Shown piece by piece: positions 1 to 12,337 of a stretch of 64,000 bases of DNA. The stretch is from Monilinia fructicola (Eukaryota > Ascomycota > Leotiomycetes > Helotiales > Sclerotiniaceae): NCBI GenBank assembly GCA_008692225.1, contig VICG01000008.1:2134001-2198000 (forward strand), in the 5' to 3' direction. The first letter of the stretch is position 1. Every line of letters begins with the position of its first letter. Both the position numbers and the translations under genes were made by a program. The notes below the pieces were generated by a model that worked only from the letters and a program-made list of their open reading frames with translations, was not told the origin of the DNA and made no database searches.

Positions 1-1255
1 ACCAGCACGCGGGCGCCGATCGCACCGTCGGCCTGATTGCCGCCGCCTTCGACCAGCGCAATCACGGGAGCAGGGAAGTCCATGCTCCCGCCAACGAGTC
101 GTGGAGAGACGGCAACGAAACCCACGCGCAGGATATGTTCAGGTGCGGCCTCCTGCGTTGAGATTGGCCACGTGACGCACGTCGCTCATAGAAGATAGTA
201 TATTCCATGGGACCGCCATGGACACGAGCCTCCTGATAGACCATCTACCCTCCTACATCTTCAACACCCCAGACTCCCCTCCCATCGAGCAGCATCTCGT
301 CCTGGGGATCTCCCTCGGGGGCCACGCAGCGTGGCAGGTGCTCTTCTCCGATCCCCGCGTGACCGCCGGGATCGTGATCATCGGATGTCCCGACTACGCG
401 CGTAAGTCCCCATTCCAAACCCCCATGCCAGGCATATCATACGCTAGCGATCAAACCTTTTGCTTGCCCACGGACGGCCCAGGACAAAGCAAGCACCCAT
501 TTCCCATCTCCACACTCACCCCCGGGTCAAAAAAAAAAAGACATCAAACAATCCACACACACAGAGACAAGTACTAACACCCCCAAGGCATGATGAGCGA
601 TCGAGCGCGCCTCTCCAAACGACCAACCTACACGGCAACCCAAGGCGCCACCTTCCACGGCAGCCGCGACTTCCCCCCCGCCCTCATAGCCAGCCTCGGA
701 AGCCGGGACCCCAAGGCCATCGTCTTCGGGCCCGCGGACATCGAGCCCGCACCCAGCCAAGAAGGCTACAAAGCCATCCTGGACCGGAAGATCCACGGCA
801 AGCGCATCCTCGTCTGTTCCGGCGCCGACGACAAGCTGGTCCCGTATCACTGTTCCGAGCCCTTTACGCGCTTTCTCAAGGCCGCGGCCGCGGCTTGGTA
901 TCCCGAGGGCAGCTTGTACGTGGAGGATAATGTCTATCCGGGCGTGGGCCATGCTTTTAGTGAGGACATGCTCAACGACGCGGTGAGATTCGTGAATGAT
1001 ACGCTGGCTGGGAAATCGGAGGAGACTGGGTTGGCCAGCCGAAGATATAGTTGGGTGAGAGGTTATTGTACGAGTCCAATGAGTAGATACAATCGACCCT
1101 GGGTCTTCACGCTACTTTGGTCAATATCTCACTTGCCGCGCTCGTTTTCGTTTCTTGCTGATTCGTTTCTTCTTTGTGGTTTTGTCATCGAGGTCACAAT
1201 CACTTGCACTGGCATTCAAGGGGATGGCGATAAAAGCAAAAGCGACCATGATTAG
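1..1255 (+). CDS. alpha/beta hydrolase fold protein, 5' partial
   Basis: Exons 1-142, 199-401 and 588-1255; the start lies outside the window. The introns are 143-198 and 402-587, the second with a GTAAGT donor and a CTAAC branch site at about 573. Splicing joins HAQDMFS to IFHGTAMDTSLLIDHLP and CPDYAR to MMSDRARLSK without a frame break. The likely catalytic triad is visible: nucleophile Ser in GISLGGH (codon 311-313), Asp in SGADDKLVPY and His in GVGHAFSEDM. Such proteins are usually cytosolic esterases or lipases; the substrate cannot be read from sequence. The gene is GC-rich compared with DNA further right. The last 70 or so codons, after FVNDTLAGKSEETG, look non-homologous. One missing base near 1045 would allow a stop there, so the C-terminus may be frameshifted. 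The fold is secure, the exact 3' end is not. Confidence 0.8.
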
Positions 1256-1563
1256 ATTTCCTAAACAACGAAAGCAAGCTAAGCTCATCGCAAGCTTTCC
1301 TCCAATCAAAGGGGGTGCTTGCCATACCCACGCAGAAGTAATCTGCTTGCAATTCAATCCATAAGCTTGCCATCTTCTCTAACCACAAAACCAGAAAATG
1401 CCATATTCCACAGACCAATTCTCAAATAAGCTTGCAATCCTATAATGCTGAAATTTGACCATTTGCAATCATCGATAGGGCTTCTCAAGTGGTTGAAGAA
1501 CATTCCGAGCTTCAGTGTTGATAAACAACCAATCTTTCCCAACTTCCACCCACACGCCACCAT

Positions 1564-2643
1564 CTAGTCGAGATGAATCGGAGAATCACCATCAGGATAT
1601 TTCACCCACATCCTCACATCACTCTCGACCCACTCATCCGGAATTCCCATCATGCACCCCTCTACAATCCCTTTATTGACCTCATCATTGTACCCCTCTC
1701 CCAGTCCGATCCCGCCAGGTGTTCCCGTAAAGATGAGAACATCTTCTTCGATCCCCTCCTCCCTCAATTCCCTCTTCAATCCCCATCCCTTTCCAAATGC
1801 TGGCCCAAACCCATTCTCACACGACAACCTCATAACATTCACCCGCGCCATATCATATTTCGGATCCTCCTCTCTCTTCTGTCCATTTAATAACGTATAA
1901 ATCGTACTCTCATGAACCTCCCACAAGATTCCATAAACGACGCTTTCCTTCGTATCATATTCCTCATTCTCCTCCCTTTGCCTCTCAGCCGGCAAGATAT
2001 TTCGATAACAACACACGCCCTCCACTGCCTCATCTACACAATACATCCATCCATCCAGCCTACCTATCCCCAAGAACTTCGCATCCGGGCAAATATTCCT
2101 CATAACCGCCTCACACATGTCTTCACCAATAGCAAGAAATGTTATACTTGGGCTCGGATCCGGAGTTGCTTCCCGAGGGGGCGACGGACAAGCAATCTTT
2201 TGCACGGCGGCAGCAGCATATCACGCTTGGTGATTTGATTTCCCTCTTTCGTCAAAGAAAATTTCTTCAGGTTCAGGTTCAGGTTCAGGTTCATCATCAA
2301 TTTCGACATCTTCTGATGAGCAATTTTCCACATCGGTATTTTCTGCCTCCTCGGCCGCGGCGAGTGCGAGCATTTGGTGGAGTTCAGGGTCTCCCATATC
2401 GTATTCTATTTCGATTGAGATATCTTCGTCTGAGTCGTACAATTTGCAAGGGATTGGGATTTCTTCGCCGTTGGAATCGTATCCTATTTCGATTTCAACT
2501 TCGTCTTGCTCTTCGTTCTCATCCTCATCCTCATCTTCATCTTCTTCATTCTCTGCATCATCTTCCTCTTCAAGGTATTCCACAATACTCCTTCTCTGTC
2601 TCGGGATATTTCTCTGAATCCCACGATACGTTCCACCGCTCAT
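1564..2643 (-). CDS. gamma-glutamylcyclotransferase-like protein interrupted by in-frame TGA
   Basis: The downstream part (2205-1564) carries the GGCT-like fold signature: ITFLAIGEDMCEAVM, then CPDAKFLGIGRLDGW, then VVYGILWEVHES. Enzymes of this fold release 5-oxoproline from gamma-glutamyl peptides. Upstream in the same frame (2643-2224) is a very acidic, repetitive segment rich in Glu/Asp that ends in alternating EP residues. The two parts are separated only by a TGA codon at 2221-2223 and keep phase, so they probably form one protein of about 359 residues. The TGA is followed by TAT, not the CTA context of known fungal readthrough sites. The stretch where the family usually has its active-site Glu reads LLNGQKREED here, so the catalytic residue may be replaced; this alignment is by eye. 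It converges on the hydrolase to its left. An alternative is a shorter protein starting near 2205 with the acidic ORF separate. Confidence 0.6.
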
Positions 2644-3907
2644 AAAGACAGGTTCCTCGAGTGGAGGTGGAGAGAGCGACGTTGATTCATCATCGGAATC
2701 CGTTTCGAGGTCAGAGTCCAGTGTCAGGTGTGGAATTAGACATATAGTCTGGAGTGCACTTTGGAATAGACATGGATCGAGAGCGTGAGCGTGAGCGAGA
2801 TACGCTCTCTTGTTTTATGATTGGCATTTTTACTGCGGTTGGTTTGATTGTTTGGGTTGGTGGTCTTTCGGGTGGTCGTTTCGAAGATGGAGAAAGGAAT
2901 TTTTGGTCAACTTTTGGGAGAGATTTATATTGAGACTGGTGAATATTTTTATTGGTATTTAAATAAGAGTCAAGTGTGAAGTACCTAGGTAGGTGCTTTT
3001 TTCGTCTTTAGAAGCGCGCTTCTTATTCAGAAATTGAAGTGGAGGAGAATTTGTATGTAATAATGAATGTGTACGTGAATTTGAATGTGAATGTGAAATT
3101 AAAACTTAAAATGAAAGTGAATATTGATAGCTGTACTAAGTGGTTAAGTTGATCATTTTGAAGGATGGAATATTGATTCATATCTCGCAGTTTGAAGATG
3201 ACCAGAGGGATTGAGATTATATATTGTAGTTTATATTGAATAGAAAGGAGTTGGAAGTATAAGAAATTCAATGAATGGATTAGGAATGACCTTATGCAGT
3301 AAAAAGGATGCTTCTCCTCGTTATTTTTCTTCTTCCTCTTCTCTTTCTTCTAAAGAAATTGGAATGGCTATCAATCATACCAATAAAGTCGAATTTGCTA
3401 GAGCATACACCTTGATTCTAGAGGATTGAACAATAGATTTGAGAGGGAGAGAGGGGAGAGGGGGAGAGGGGGAGGGGGGAAGGGGGAGAGGAGATATATA
3501 AGTCAAGAAAAGTCACTTGATAACGTCAAACATCGGATAGGGCTAGCACTCTTTGACCAAAAGCAGAAGGAACATGGAAGGTAGGGGAACCTTGGACGAG
3601 AAAGGAAAGAGCGATGGAGAAAGAAGTCAAGAGTAGAAGGTACCAAGGATGATTTCAAAAGTGACCCAATATCCACGGATCTAGTAGTCCTCATTGGAAC
3701 ACCTTTGTATGTATAGTTCCTGGTATATGATATACATAGAGATGCAGTTCAACATCCGCATCCACATTTACATTTACATCACAACCAGCAAAATTCAAAC
3801 ACGAAATAAGATGTAGGATATAAACAGTATAAACACAAACAGTATCTCAATCTCCCTCGCTTCTCATCACTTTCTGCCAGCCCAGCTATCTTCACTTCAT
3901 ATCAGGC
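2644..3907. other. gene-free interval
   Basis: No coding region is recognised. It holds a GAGCGT-type short repeat near 2780, one copy of the palindromic motif GTACCTAGGTAGGTGC at 2981-2996, and a purine-rich GGGGAGAG tract at 3440-3490. It is the likely upstream region of the acidic/GGCT gene on the minus strand. Confidence 0.5.
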
Positions 3908-4203
3908 ATGGATACCTTCAATATCCTCGACGGATTCATAGCCACATCTCACTATGAACCCGTATGGAAAGATCGCAGATAACAAGAAATTCTGATTGGC
4001 CTGGCCATCTCTCAATACCCCAGCTTCTCCTACTTTGGAAAGGAAAATAGAATCCAAAACTCCACCGTGCATTACTCGCGATGGTGGAATTCATGTACGA
4101 GATCCGTGACATTGATGGCCTTAGTTGGATTTCGCACCTCTCAACACAATTTGTCCTGCTTCGCTGTCCTAAGTTGGAGTTGGATGATCGATTTGTTTCT
4201 TGA
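3908..4203 (+). pseudogene. small degenerate coding remnant, family not recognised
   Basis: Starting at ATG 3908 the sequence reads MDTFNILDGFIATSHYEPVW, then meets TAA at 3980-3982. The same frame continues as QEILIGLAISQYPSFSYFGK and onward. Near 4078-4082 the coding signal moves to another frame, MVEFMYEIRDIDGLSWISHL, ending at TGA 4201-4203 after LELDDRFVS. The amino-acid composition is balanced and protein-like on both sides, unlike the low-complexity neighbours. I do not recognise the family. It could be a decayed gene, a gene with two sequence errors, or chance. A single corrected product would be about 98 residues. Confidence 0.35.
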
Positions 4204-5249
4204 GGAGATTGGGGTTGCGGGGATATCTGAGGCGGGTAGGTAGGTCAGGGGAGGATGAGTGGGTATGTGGATGTTGGAGGATGTCTTTCTAAGAGTCTTA
4301 CATTAGTGAGGGGTATGTTGTGAAGGGGATTGTTAGGAGATGTATAGTTAGGTTTTATCTACCTAGTACTTTGAGCGTTTTCTTTCCTCATGGTATGTAT
4401 ACTCTTTAACGGTGGGATATTTGATGTATATTCATCCTCCCCTCGCCTCCCCTCGCCTCCAGACCAACTTCGTTCATTTCATCACCTCACCACAATACAA
4501 CACCAACCTTGGAATTGACCGTCCCCTTCTTGATCCTACTCCTCCACTCCCCTTACCATCTCCATCCTCTATCAAAAAAGAAGATAGAAAAGCAACGCCC
4601 CCTCTACCCCAGCCCATCTTCATCACTTTCATCATCTCCCCCTTTTCAACTCCCACCCCCACACTTCATCACTTTCATCATCTCCCCCTTTTCGCTCCCC
4701 ACCCCCACACTCACTCCTCCCCCTCCTCCCACAAACCCAAAGTGCACACTCCACCCCCCATCCAACCCCCAAACCCACCCAACAAACCAAAACCCCAAAC
4801 ACATAAACCCTCCCAACCCAAAACCCACCCTGAATAACACCCCAAACAAGAAATCCCACTCACATATTCCCTCTCAAAAGATTCCCATCCCCATCCCCGC
4901 AACCCATCCCATCCAATCCAAACCTTCCCTTCCCTCATGACCACCTCCCCCCTCTCCCCTCACCAACACCAAGAAAACAACAACAAGACCCCGCATACTA
5001 CCCCCCACAAGCTACGATCTCACAAATAGATGGACGCCTACCTACCTACCTACCTCCAGCCAGGTCCCCAGCTAGGTCTCCAGCTCGGGAGGTACACGAT
5101 ATCCAATCTAAAGAGGGTATATAAACAAGCGAGCTTAGGTTAGGCGAAGAAGATACCTAACCTTACCTTACCTATCCCACGCACCGCCCCAGCCTCTCAA
5201 GCCGGAAATTCTAGACTTTAATCGATTGATGATTGATTGATGGATTGAT

Positions 5250-5250
5250 G

Positions 5251-5297
<47 letters not shown>

Positions 5298-5404
5298 AGA
5301 GAGAGAGAGGGTAGATGGGGGTTTCTTGAATATATACATATACACACATATACATACATATAACATACATATACATATACACATACATACACATATACAC
5401 ATAT

Positions 5405-5450
<46 letters not shown>
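5250..5450. repeat. inverted tetranucleotide microsatellites, potential hairpin
   Basis: A run of GATT units (about 5250-5296) is followed, after roughly 110 bases of TATACA-like repeats, by a run of AATC units (about 5406-5450). AATC is the exact reverse complement of GATT, so the two arms of about 45 bases can pair completely. Confidence 0.85.
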
Positions 5451-5452
<2 letters not shown>

Positions 5453-5799
5453 CCATCCAATCATCCAATCATTGCTTCCAAAAAATTACTCCCCCAACCC
5501 CCCATCCAGATTCCAAAATCCCACACCCCACATCCCCAATCCCCAATCCCCATAAACCTCCCTCTCCTTAAACTCCCCTCTCCCACAAAAACAAAAAACA
5601 AAACAAAACAAAACAAACAAACACCCATCATAACGAAAAAAGAATCCCAAGTTTCCGGTAAAGAATTCACTAGGGCTTGGGTCAGGGGTGGGTTGCGGGT
5701 GGCTTTTTGTATTAGCGCTGGAGGGAGGTAGGGAGGGAAGTAGAGAGGGAGGGAGGTAGGTAGGGAGGGAGGTAGGGAGGTATTGAGCAAACGTGAATT

Positions 5800-5846
5800 C
5801 CCATCTCAATCTCAATCTCAATCTCAATCTCAATCTCAATCTCAAC
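5800..5846. repeat. TCTCAA hexanucleotide array
   Basis: About seven tandem copies of a TCTCAA/CAATCT unit, followed by CAACCA-type repeats to about 5875. Confidence 0.85.
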
Positions 5847-5994
5847 CACAACCACAACCAACAACCACAACCACAAAACCTCCACCCGCCCAGAATCACA
5901 CCTACAAACCACAAAACTCGCATCACTCTCCTAAAAGGTCTTTATTTGCCCTCCAAAAAAGGATTTTTTTTTTTTGAAAAAAAAGAGTAATGAT

Positions 5995-6026
5995 TATTCA
6001 TATTCATATTCATATTCATATTCATA
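5995..6026. repeat. TTCATA hexanucleotide array
   Basis: Five tandem TTCATA units just 3' of a poly-T/poly-A stretch. Confidence 0.8.
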
Positions 6027-6424
6027 TGCAGATCCCAATCAACTCTCAACCTAATATTCTACAAGCAACCCCCAAAACTCCCCTATAGTCCTTGTCTTGA
6101 AACATATACAATATGGCCTTGCCTTCGCAACGCAATAGAAGTCATGCAATCATAAGAATTCCATTCCCAAGCCCCCCCCACACTCACTCACTCCATATGA
6201 TGAAAGAGTAAAGAAGTAAAACCAAGGCGCGAATTCATACTTCATATGTATGTATCACCTCCTTATCATCAACCGCCCACTGCGACATAAAAGATCCCGG
6301 GGTATCTTATCCTATCCCATCATAGCATTCCCAATGCATTCATATCTAAAAAGCCACTCAGGGCTCCGTCAACCTTACTGTCCCTTTCTTTTTTCTCTTC
6401 CTCAAACCCTCCAACTAAACACCC

Positions 6425-9400
6425 CTAAACATTCTCACGATCAAAAACCACATCGCTCCGATAAACTTGAATGTACTTCAATCCCGCCACACTCCAAAGC
6501 ACCACCGCCATATAAATTGTACTCTTCGTCGTATCATCTGTGCTCGTGTCGATCTTTTCAAGTCCCGCTGTACTAAGTACTGCACTCGTGAGGGCAAAAT
6601 TACATACCAACCAGAATAATACGACCGAAGATCTGAACCACTTGTAATAATCTTCTTGCTTTTCTTCTGCAGAGAATTCGCGTTTTTCGGGAGGAGCTTT
6701 GGATTGAATTTTGCGCATCTCGGATTCATATTGGGCGTTGAGATCACCATCGTCCGTAGGAATGTTGACATCGACTTTACCACCAGCTTTGAGAACTGCA
6801 GAGGGAAGTTTCTCGGCTTTGTCGTCTCCCTTTGTACCCCATGTGATATCATGCGTGTTACAGAAAGCGTAAACGTTGAGAATGTTGATGTAGGTTGGTG
6901 TGAGGAGAAGGTATTGAAAGAATGATGTGAACATGTGCCATGGGTCAAAGAATATGAAGGATGAGATGAACCACAGGAGATAAGTTGAGGCGAGGGAGAT
7001 AATTAGAGTGTAAAAGATTTGATTCTTGATGATATCTGTCCAGTTGAATTGGTCTTTCGCAAGTTGAGTTTGAATTGATTTGACGGTAATGAAAATCGAA
7101 GCAAACATTAGATATCTACTCCAGTTAGTAAAAGAAAAATCAAGGGGAAAAGGAGAATACTCACATCATGATAATAATCCAGAAATAAACCATAGACATG
7201 TAAACTTTGTTCGTTCCTTGAGGTCGATTTCCCAGCGCCAGAATAAAACAGGTCAAGAGCGTAAACAAGTAGAGCCATTCAAAGACAACACCGAGAATTA
7301 CACCGACCTTCCCAAGCAAATCATCGCCTCCAAGCGATGTAGTCAAGATATGAAAGACCAAGAAGAAGTTGCCAAGAGCGAACCAAGCGAAGATCATGTT
7401 GATAGTTTGATATGTGAATTCAATCAAAAACATGACTTTCCGGAGAAAGCTGTGATCACTTCGGAAAATTTCGTAGAAGTGAGCAAGAGCATAAATGGCA
7501 GCGAAAAAACTTCCGTTCAGCCATCTACGACGTTGCAAGATAAGTTCGGCCATCGTATCCGGTACATCAGTCTCTCCAGTTGCAGATTTGACGTATTGCA
7601 AGATCCAGTGACAATTTCTCTTGGATACCAGTTCGAAACACAGAATACGATCCTCGCAAGATACATATTAGCAGTGAAAATACCAGCGTTTGCTCGTGCA
7701 TTTTCTCTCCTGCAAAGTACTTCTCCAGGGGTCCATTTCCGGCTTTGTCGTTTTGCAATGCCACATATCGATACGCAGAGAAAGCACCGGCAACACCGAA
7801 ATGAATCCAAAAGCCGATTCAAGAGGTTTATCCAGAATATTACTCATCTTGTACTCAAAATTTTGAGTGGCAACTAGAGGGTTAAGTAAATTCTTTCCTC
7901 CTGGACCCAACATAGCTTTGATTTCACCACAAGCTCCTGCACAAGTAGGTTCCAAATCGAAAGCCTTCCAAAGATGATAAATCGAATCCTTTCCTGGCTT
8001 CGTACCAGCATCAAGAAGCACACAAATGTTGGGATCAAGTACACGACCAAAAGCCTGGAAAAATCTATGCGAGTTGATCTTCTTTGATTCTTTTCCTTCA
8101 AACAGAAAAGTAGTTGATGGGTTGTTGTTTAGGTCTGAGCTCCACGATATCCTTCTTCAAAGAAATGCCAACTTGCGTCGTATATTCGTAGATATGTGCT
8201 GTGACATCCTTGCCATTGACTTGTTGCTTTGCGATTCCATCTTGGTAAACTCCCAAACCTGCCAATACAGCTCTTGTCCTTGGATTGATTTTAGCACGTC
8301 CATCGCTGACTATACATACCACAATCTTCTTCCAGGCATCCTTTCCCCATGTTTTACTATCCTTGCGAGAGCACATAAACTCAACATTCTTGAAATACTC
8401 CGTGCATGGTTCGGGCAAATAATACATCATCTTCGTTATACATGGTAACAACGATAAAGAGTTCTGTATGCCGAGGCTTTGCAAAAAGCTTTTTGTCGCA
8501 ATGTGAATCGCTCCTCGAAAAACTCACTAGGATCACATGTCGCTGCTGAGTATCTCATATGTGTGAACTCGTCTCTCTCCGGTGGTGGTGCATGGTTGAC
8601 TTGATTCAAGAGCTTGGGAGGAATTGGACAATCAAGGACGAGATTTCCATTGAAAAGCTGTACTTCCTTCACCGTCTTGTATCTTCTTAACTGCGGCACA
8701 GGTGTCTCGGTAGGCGATGGTCCATGAGCTCCATCATAGCCCTTGTATTCGATACCACTAGCAGTATGTGGATCTGGACCGTAAGGTTCATGCGATTGTA
8801 AGATTGGTTGATGATCATCATCATCAGCATAACCGTATGGGTCTTGGGCCTGGGCTTGAGGTTGATATGGAGGTTGGAAATAAGCATCGTGATGCGCATT
8901 AGGATCCAAAGAGTATTCCGAGTCGTAGCTTTGACTTTGGTTGAGGGGCATGCGCTGATGGTATTGACTTTGATCTATATGCTCAACGGAATACTGCATA
9001 CTCATGTCAGACAAACTCTTATCGCTTGCAGGCACATCAAACTATGAACTTACAGATGGTTGAGCTTGTAGCTGATCACTCGGCGTTCCAACTCTGTATC
9101 CTCCAGGGCCCATAGGTATCTCCAGATTATGCATTCCAGGACCGGGTGAGCCAGTAGGTGGTCTTCCATACGGCGCATCTTCTAGTTGATACCCTTGAGG
9201 GTGCGGCGAGTTGTTGTCTATTATTCATGTCGTAATAATCGTCTTGGCCGTGGCCCGTCGGATCTATGTAATTTGAACGTTAGAGAGGATGGCTTGCAAT
9301 AGGCAAAAGTGTAGATATTGAAATGATCTTTAGAGGAGGAAGAAGTAAGGCTCCTGTCCTAGCAAAGAGTGGATTAAATGTATGAAGAGATTCAGTGTTC

Positions 9401-9661
9401 CATCAAGGAATCCTCTTTGCACAATAAACAGTTCAACTGAATGTATCTATCGTATTGCTTTCTATGCACTGAAGAACAAATGAGCAGACCAACTTCAATG
9501 GTCTCCCTCAAGATAATGATATGGACTGATTCAACCTTTGACATTCATTCACTTGCTATCCTATCACGACGCGAAACACGGATAAAGTGTGCTTGGTACC
9601 TAGGTGGAGAAGGGATATGCGAAATTAGATAGAAGGACATACCTAATCGATTATAGGACAT
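6425..9661 (-). CDS. class I chitin synthase, frame-disrupted
   Basis: Exons on the minus strand: 9661-9643 (MSYNRL), 9263-9054, 8993-7165 and 7115-6425, with introns 9642-9264, 9053-8994 and 7164-7116. The enzyme makes cell-wall chitin from UDP-GlcNAc at the plasma membrane. Order seen: disordered Gln/Pro/Tyr-rich N-terminus; [67 protein letters not shown]; then several membrane helices. The C-terminal [15 protein letters not shown] region with [14 protein letters not shown] fits class I rather than class III. Conserved protein jumps frame about eight times, near 9220, 8490-8494 (A5 run on the coding strand), 8391, 8109, 8083, 7790, 7693 and 7655. Motifs between the breaks are intact, so sequence error is likelier than decay. 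The part from about 7600 to 6425 is clean. Confidence 0.9.
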
Positions 9662-12337
9662 GGTATCGTTGTATCAAATTAGTCGTCCTACAGTATGGTG
9701 ATGGGATGTGATCTGCGGGGAGTAGGAGTGTGTTTTGCGAGGGGTTCAGGCACACGTTGGGGGAATTCCTTTCCGTCAAAGCCTTTTCTCTCTGGCAAGG
9801 TTGTTGTAGATTGATGAAGCCTTTTGAAGCTTAACCTCTTAACCTCTCGACCCCTATTTGGGTGTTTTGCCTTATTTTGTCCAGATGATTAGAATACAGA
9901 GGCAAAGGCGCAAGGGAGGACGATTAGAAAGGATGACAGTTTATGATTGGGTGGTGTGGGTTGGGTTGGAGTGCGTTGAGTTGAATTGAGTTGAGTTGAG
10001 CTGAGTTGAATAGATTAGGTACGGACGGAGTAGAGAGTGAGCGAGTGAGCGAGTGAGAGAGTGAGAGAGTGGAAGTGAGGTTAGAAAGTGCGCCGGTCCG
10101 TCCGTCTCTTGTGACAAGACAGGTGGTTGGTTTCACGTAGAAAGACTTCAGACCTTGAGACTCAAGTACCAACCCAGGAGGTACAACCAGTAGTAATGCC
10201 GCGAATCGAAAGGATGTTTTAGAAATCCGGTAGGGATTGTAAATAGAGACAGTCGAAAGGATACTAAGATGGTTGCCAAGGCAAAAGGATCCCTGAAGAT
10301 TTCTGGAGCTCTCTATGTGCTTATTAGAACTATCCATGGATGGATATGATTTTGGTATCTAATTACTCTGTACGGAGTTCTTATACTGTAGTAACCTTGG
10401 AACGTGGAACCTTATTAATAAATGATGATTTTCCAAGTTTCAATAATCCATCAATACTTTATGAGATAGTAATGATCTTCCCAGGTTCACCTAGTAAATA
10501 TGAGGTAGGTAGGCAGATGGGTAGTTGGGTGAATGAATGAACGAATGAATGAACGAATGAATGAATGAATGAATGAATGAATGAATGAATGAATGAGTTC
10601 TCATAGTATCCGATCCGTGGATGGAGCAGATTTCCCTTGCTTGTGAAGTCTTGGGAAAGGAGTTAACTCTTAAAGGTTATTGAGAGCCAAGAGAGAAATA
10701 ATTGATCTACCATACATATGAATACAAGATATAAGATATAAGATATAAGGAATTTAATTTATTCTATTATAATATAAATATTATTTAAATCTATGGATAT
10801 ATATATATATATATATAATAGTATTAAAGTATATATATAGTAGTATTTAAGGTTACATAGTAAGGTTAGTATATAAATATACATATGTATGTACTCGAGT
10901 ATAAATATAAATATATATATCACCAACTTATTACCTCTATACATTCGTTATATGAATACCCGACTCTCATCAAAAGGTAGAACAGAATCTCATATTACAA
11001 GCCACGATTCTTTAAATAGTGGCTTATCAAACTATCGAGGTAGCTATATCAAATTATCAAGATATTCACTAAATACACTCACTTAGTGTGAGTAAAAAGT
11101 GTTTCAAAAATAGAAACTTCACTAAAAACACACTAGGTACTAACTACACTACTCGAGTACCAAACTTGACTATAATCCACTCACCTGGGCATCCATCACA
11201 AAACAAACACCACTTCAATCCTCTCTTAATAAACCAATCAAATATCATTTCCATTTCCATTTCCATTTCCAAACATCCATCAATAGCCGTCAACAATACT
11301 CGTGGACAATGGACAGACGAGGAGGAGGAGGAGGCTGTGTAAAGGAAAAAAAAAAGGTATGGCCTTTGATCTACAAGAATAACCTACGCGAATCAATCGC
11401 TTTGATAAAATCTAGAGTAGGTATTCAGTACAACAAGTACACAGCATGTATATTGAGGCTGGGTTATACTCTGTACAGAGTATATCCCATGCAACAACAT
11501 CCATGCATGCATACATGCTCGCTCCATGGAATTGAGTTTATCAGTTTCGACGTCACCTTCATGCATCCACCATCTTCCAAACTTCGCCATCACTCGAGGA
11601 TGGCTGTTGGCGGACACCGGCACGGCAGTTCTCTTCCTGAGTGTTCGGAGATGGTGGCTGAGATCCTAAGTGATTCGCGTTCTTCTGCTCGTAAAACTCG
11701 TAAGAGGTGAGATTGATTGCGAGTCTGCAGCTGCTGATGGATGGCTGTGCTGTGCTGTCTTTCCTAGACTAGAGAATTTATCTTTTGGTGAGAATCGCCA
11801 AGGTTACTTACTCCCTTCCATAATTAGTTTTCGCATTCCTGCTCGGATGGACATAGTCGGAGGGGTTTCATGCGGTGGGGTTTGCTTCAGTGGTCGTGTC
11901 ACGCTTTTATGCGCATGGCCATGTCATATATGTGAGAGGTCTCAAAGCATTGAACTTGGACTGGTTCACTGCCGATAAGCAATGGTTAATCGCCTTTGAA
12001 GTATGATCTTTCCCTCTCGTGATTATTTCTGCATGGTCATGTCCTGTATTTGTCCCCATATTTCGATTGGGGATATTCTTACCGATACCTATTTCGAGGT
12101 TGTGATATCAATCATCCAACAGGTACTTGTAGATGGTTCTGATGCACGTCATCGTCATGGCAGAGCAAAAGCTTTCCAATTACAAAATGTTAAGTCTGAA
12201 TCAGTACCTGAATTTACCACCAATAGATGAACTGCAATATTGAACTCATGTCATGGGTACTAGGTATTCATATAATCGTGACCTCTATCAGTATCTTTCT
12301 ATCCATCCATGCCTCGGTTGATAAGATCAAACCTCCT
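9662..12337. other. gene-free interval 5' of chitin synthase
   Basis: No supported gene. It holds the chitin synthase upstream region, short repeats of GAGTTGA and GAGTGAGC type at 9975-10070, a GAAT tetranucleotide array at 10533-10596, three AGATATA units at 10727-10748, an AT-rich patch at 10750-10930 and a TTTCCA array at 11247-11272. Open frames of 60-137 codons lack recognisable protein character. Confidence 0.5.
10533..10596. repeat. GAAT tetranucleotide microsatellite
   Basis: Tandem GAAT/GAAC units with a few single-base variants at the left end. Confidence 0.85.

Larger units (their letters stand above)
4204..6424. other. gene-free, microsatellite-rich interval
   Basis: Open frames here are low complexity only. 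The content is a C-rich, pyrimidine-rich tract (4430-4960), (CTAC) units at 5039-5056, a hairpin of tetranucleotide repeats (5250-5450), GGGAGGTA-type repeats (5720-5785), a TCTCAA hexamer array (5800-5845) and a TTCATA array (5995-6026). The part from about 6030 to 6424 is the likely 3' flank of the chitin synthase gene. Confidence 0.6.

Noticed and set aside
7080..7877. 265-codon plus-strand ORF
   Set aside because: It lies antisense to the conserved chitin synthase exon and has no protein similarity that I recognise.
9042..9044. In-frame TAG in the chitin synthase
   Set aside because: It falls inside a 60-nt GT..AG intron (8994-9053) that joins QPS to YSVEHID in frame.
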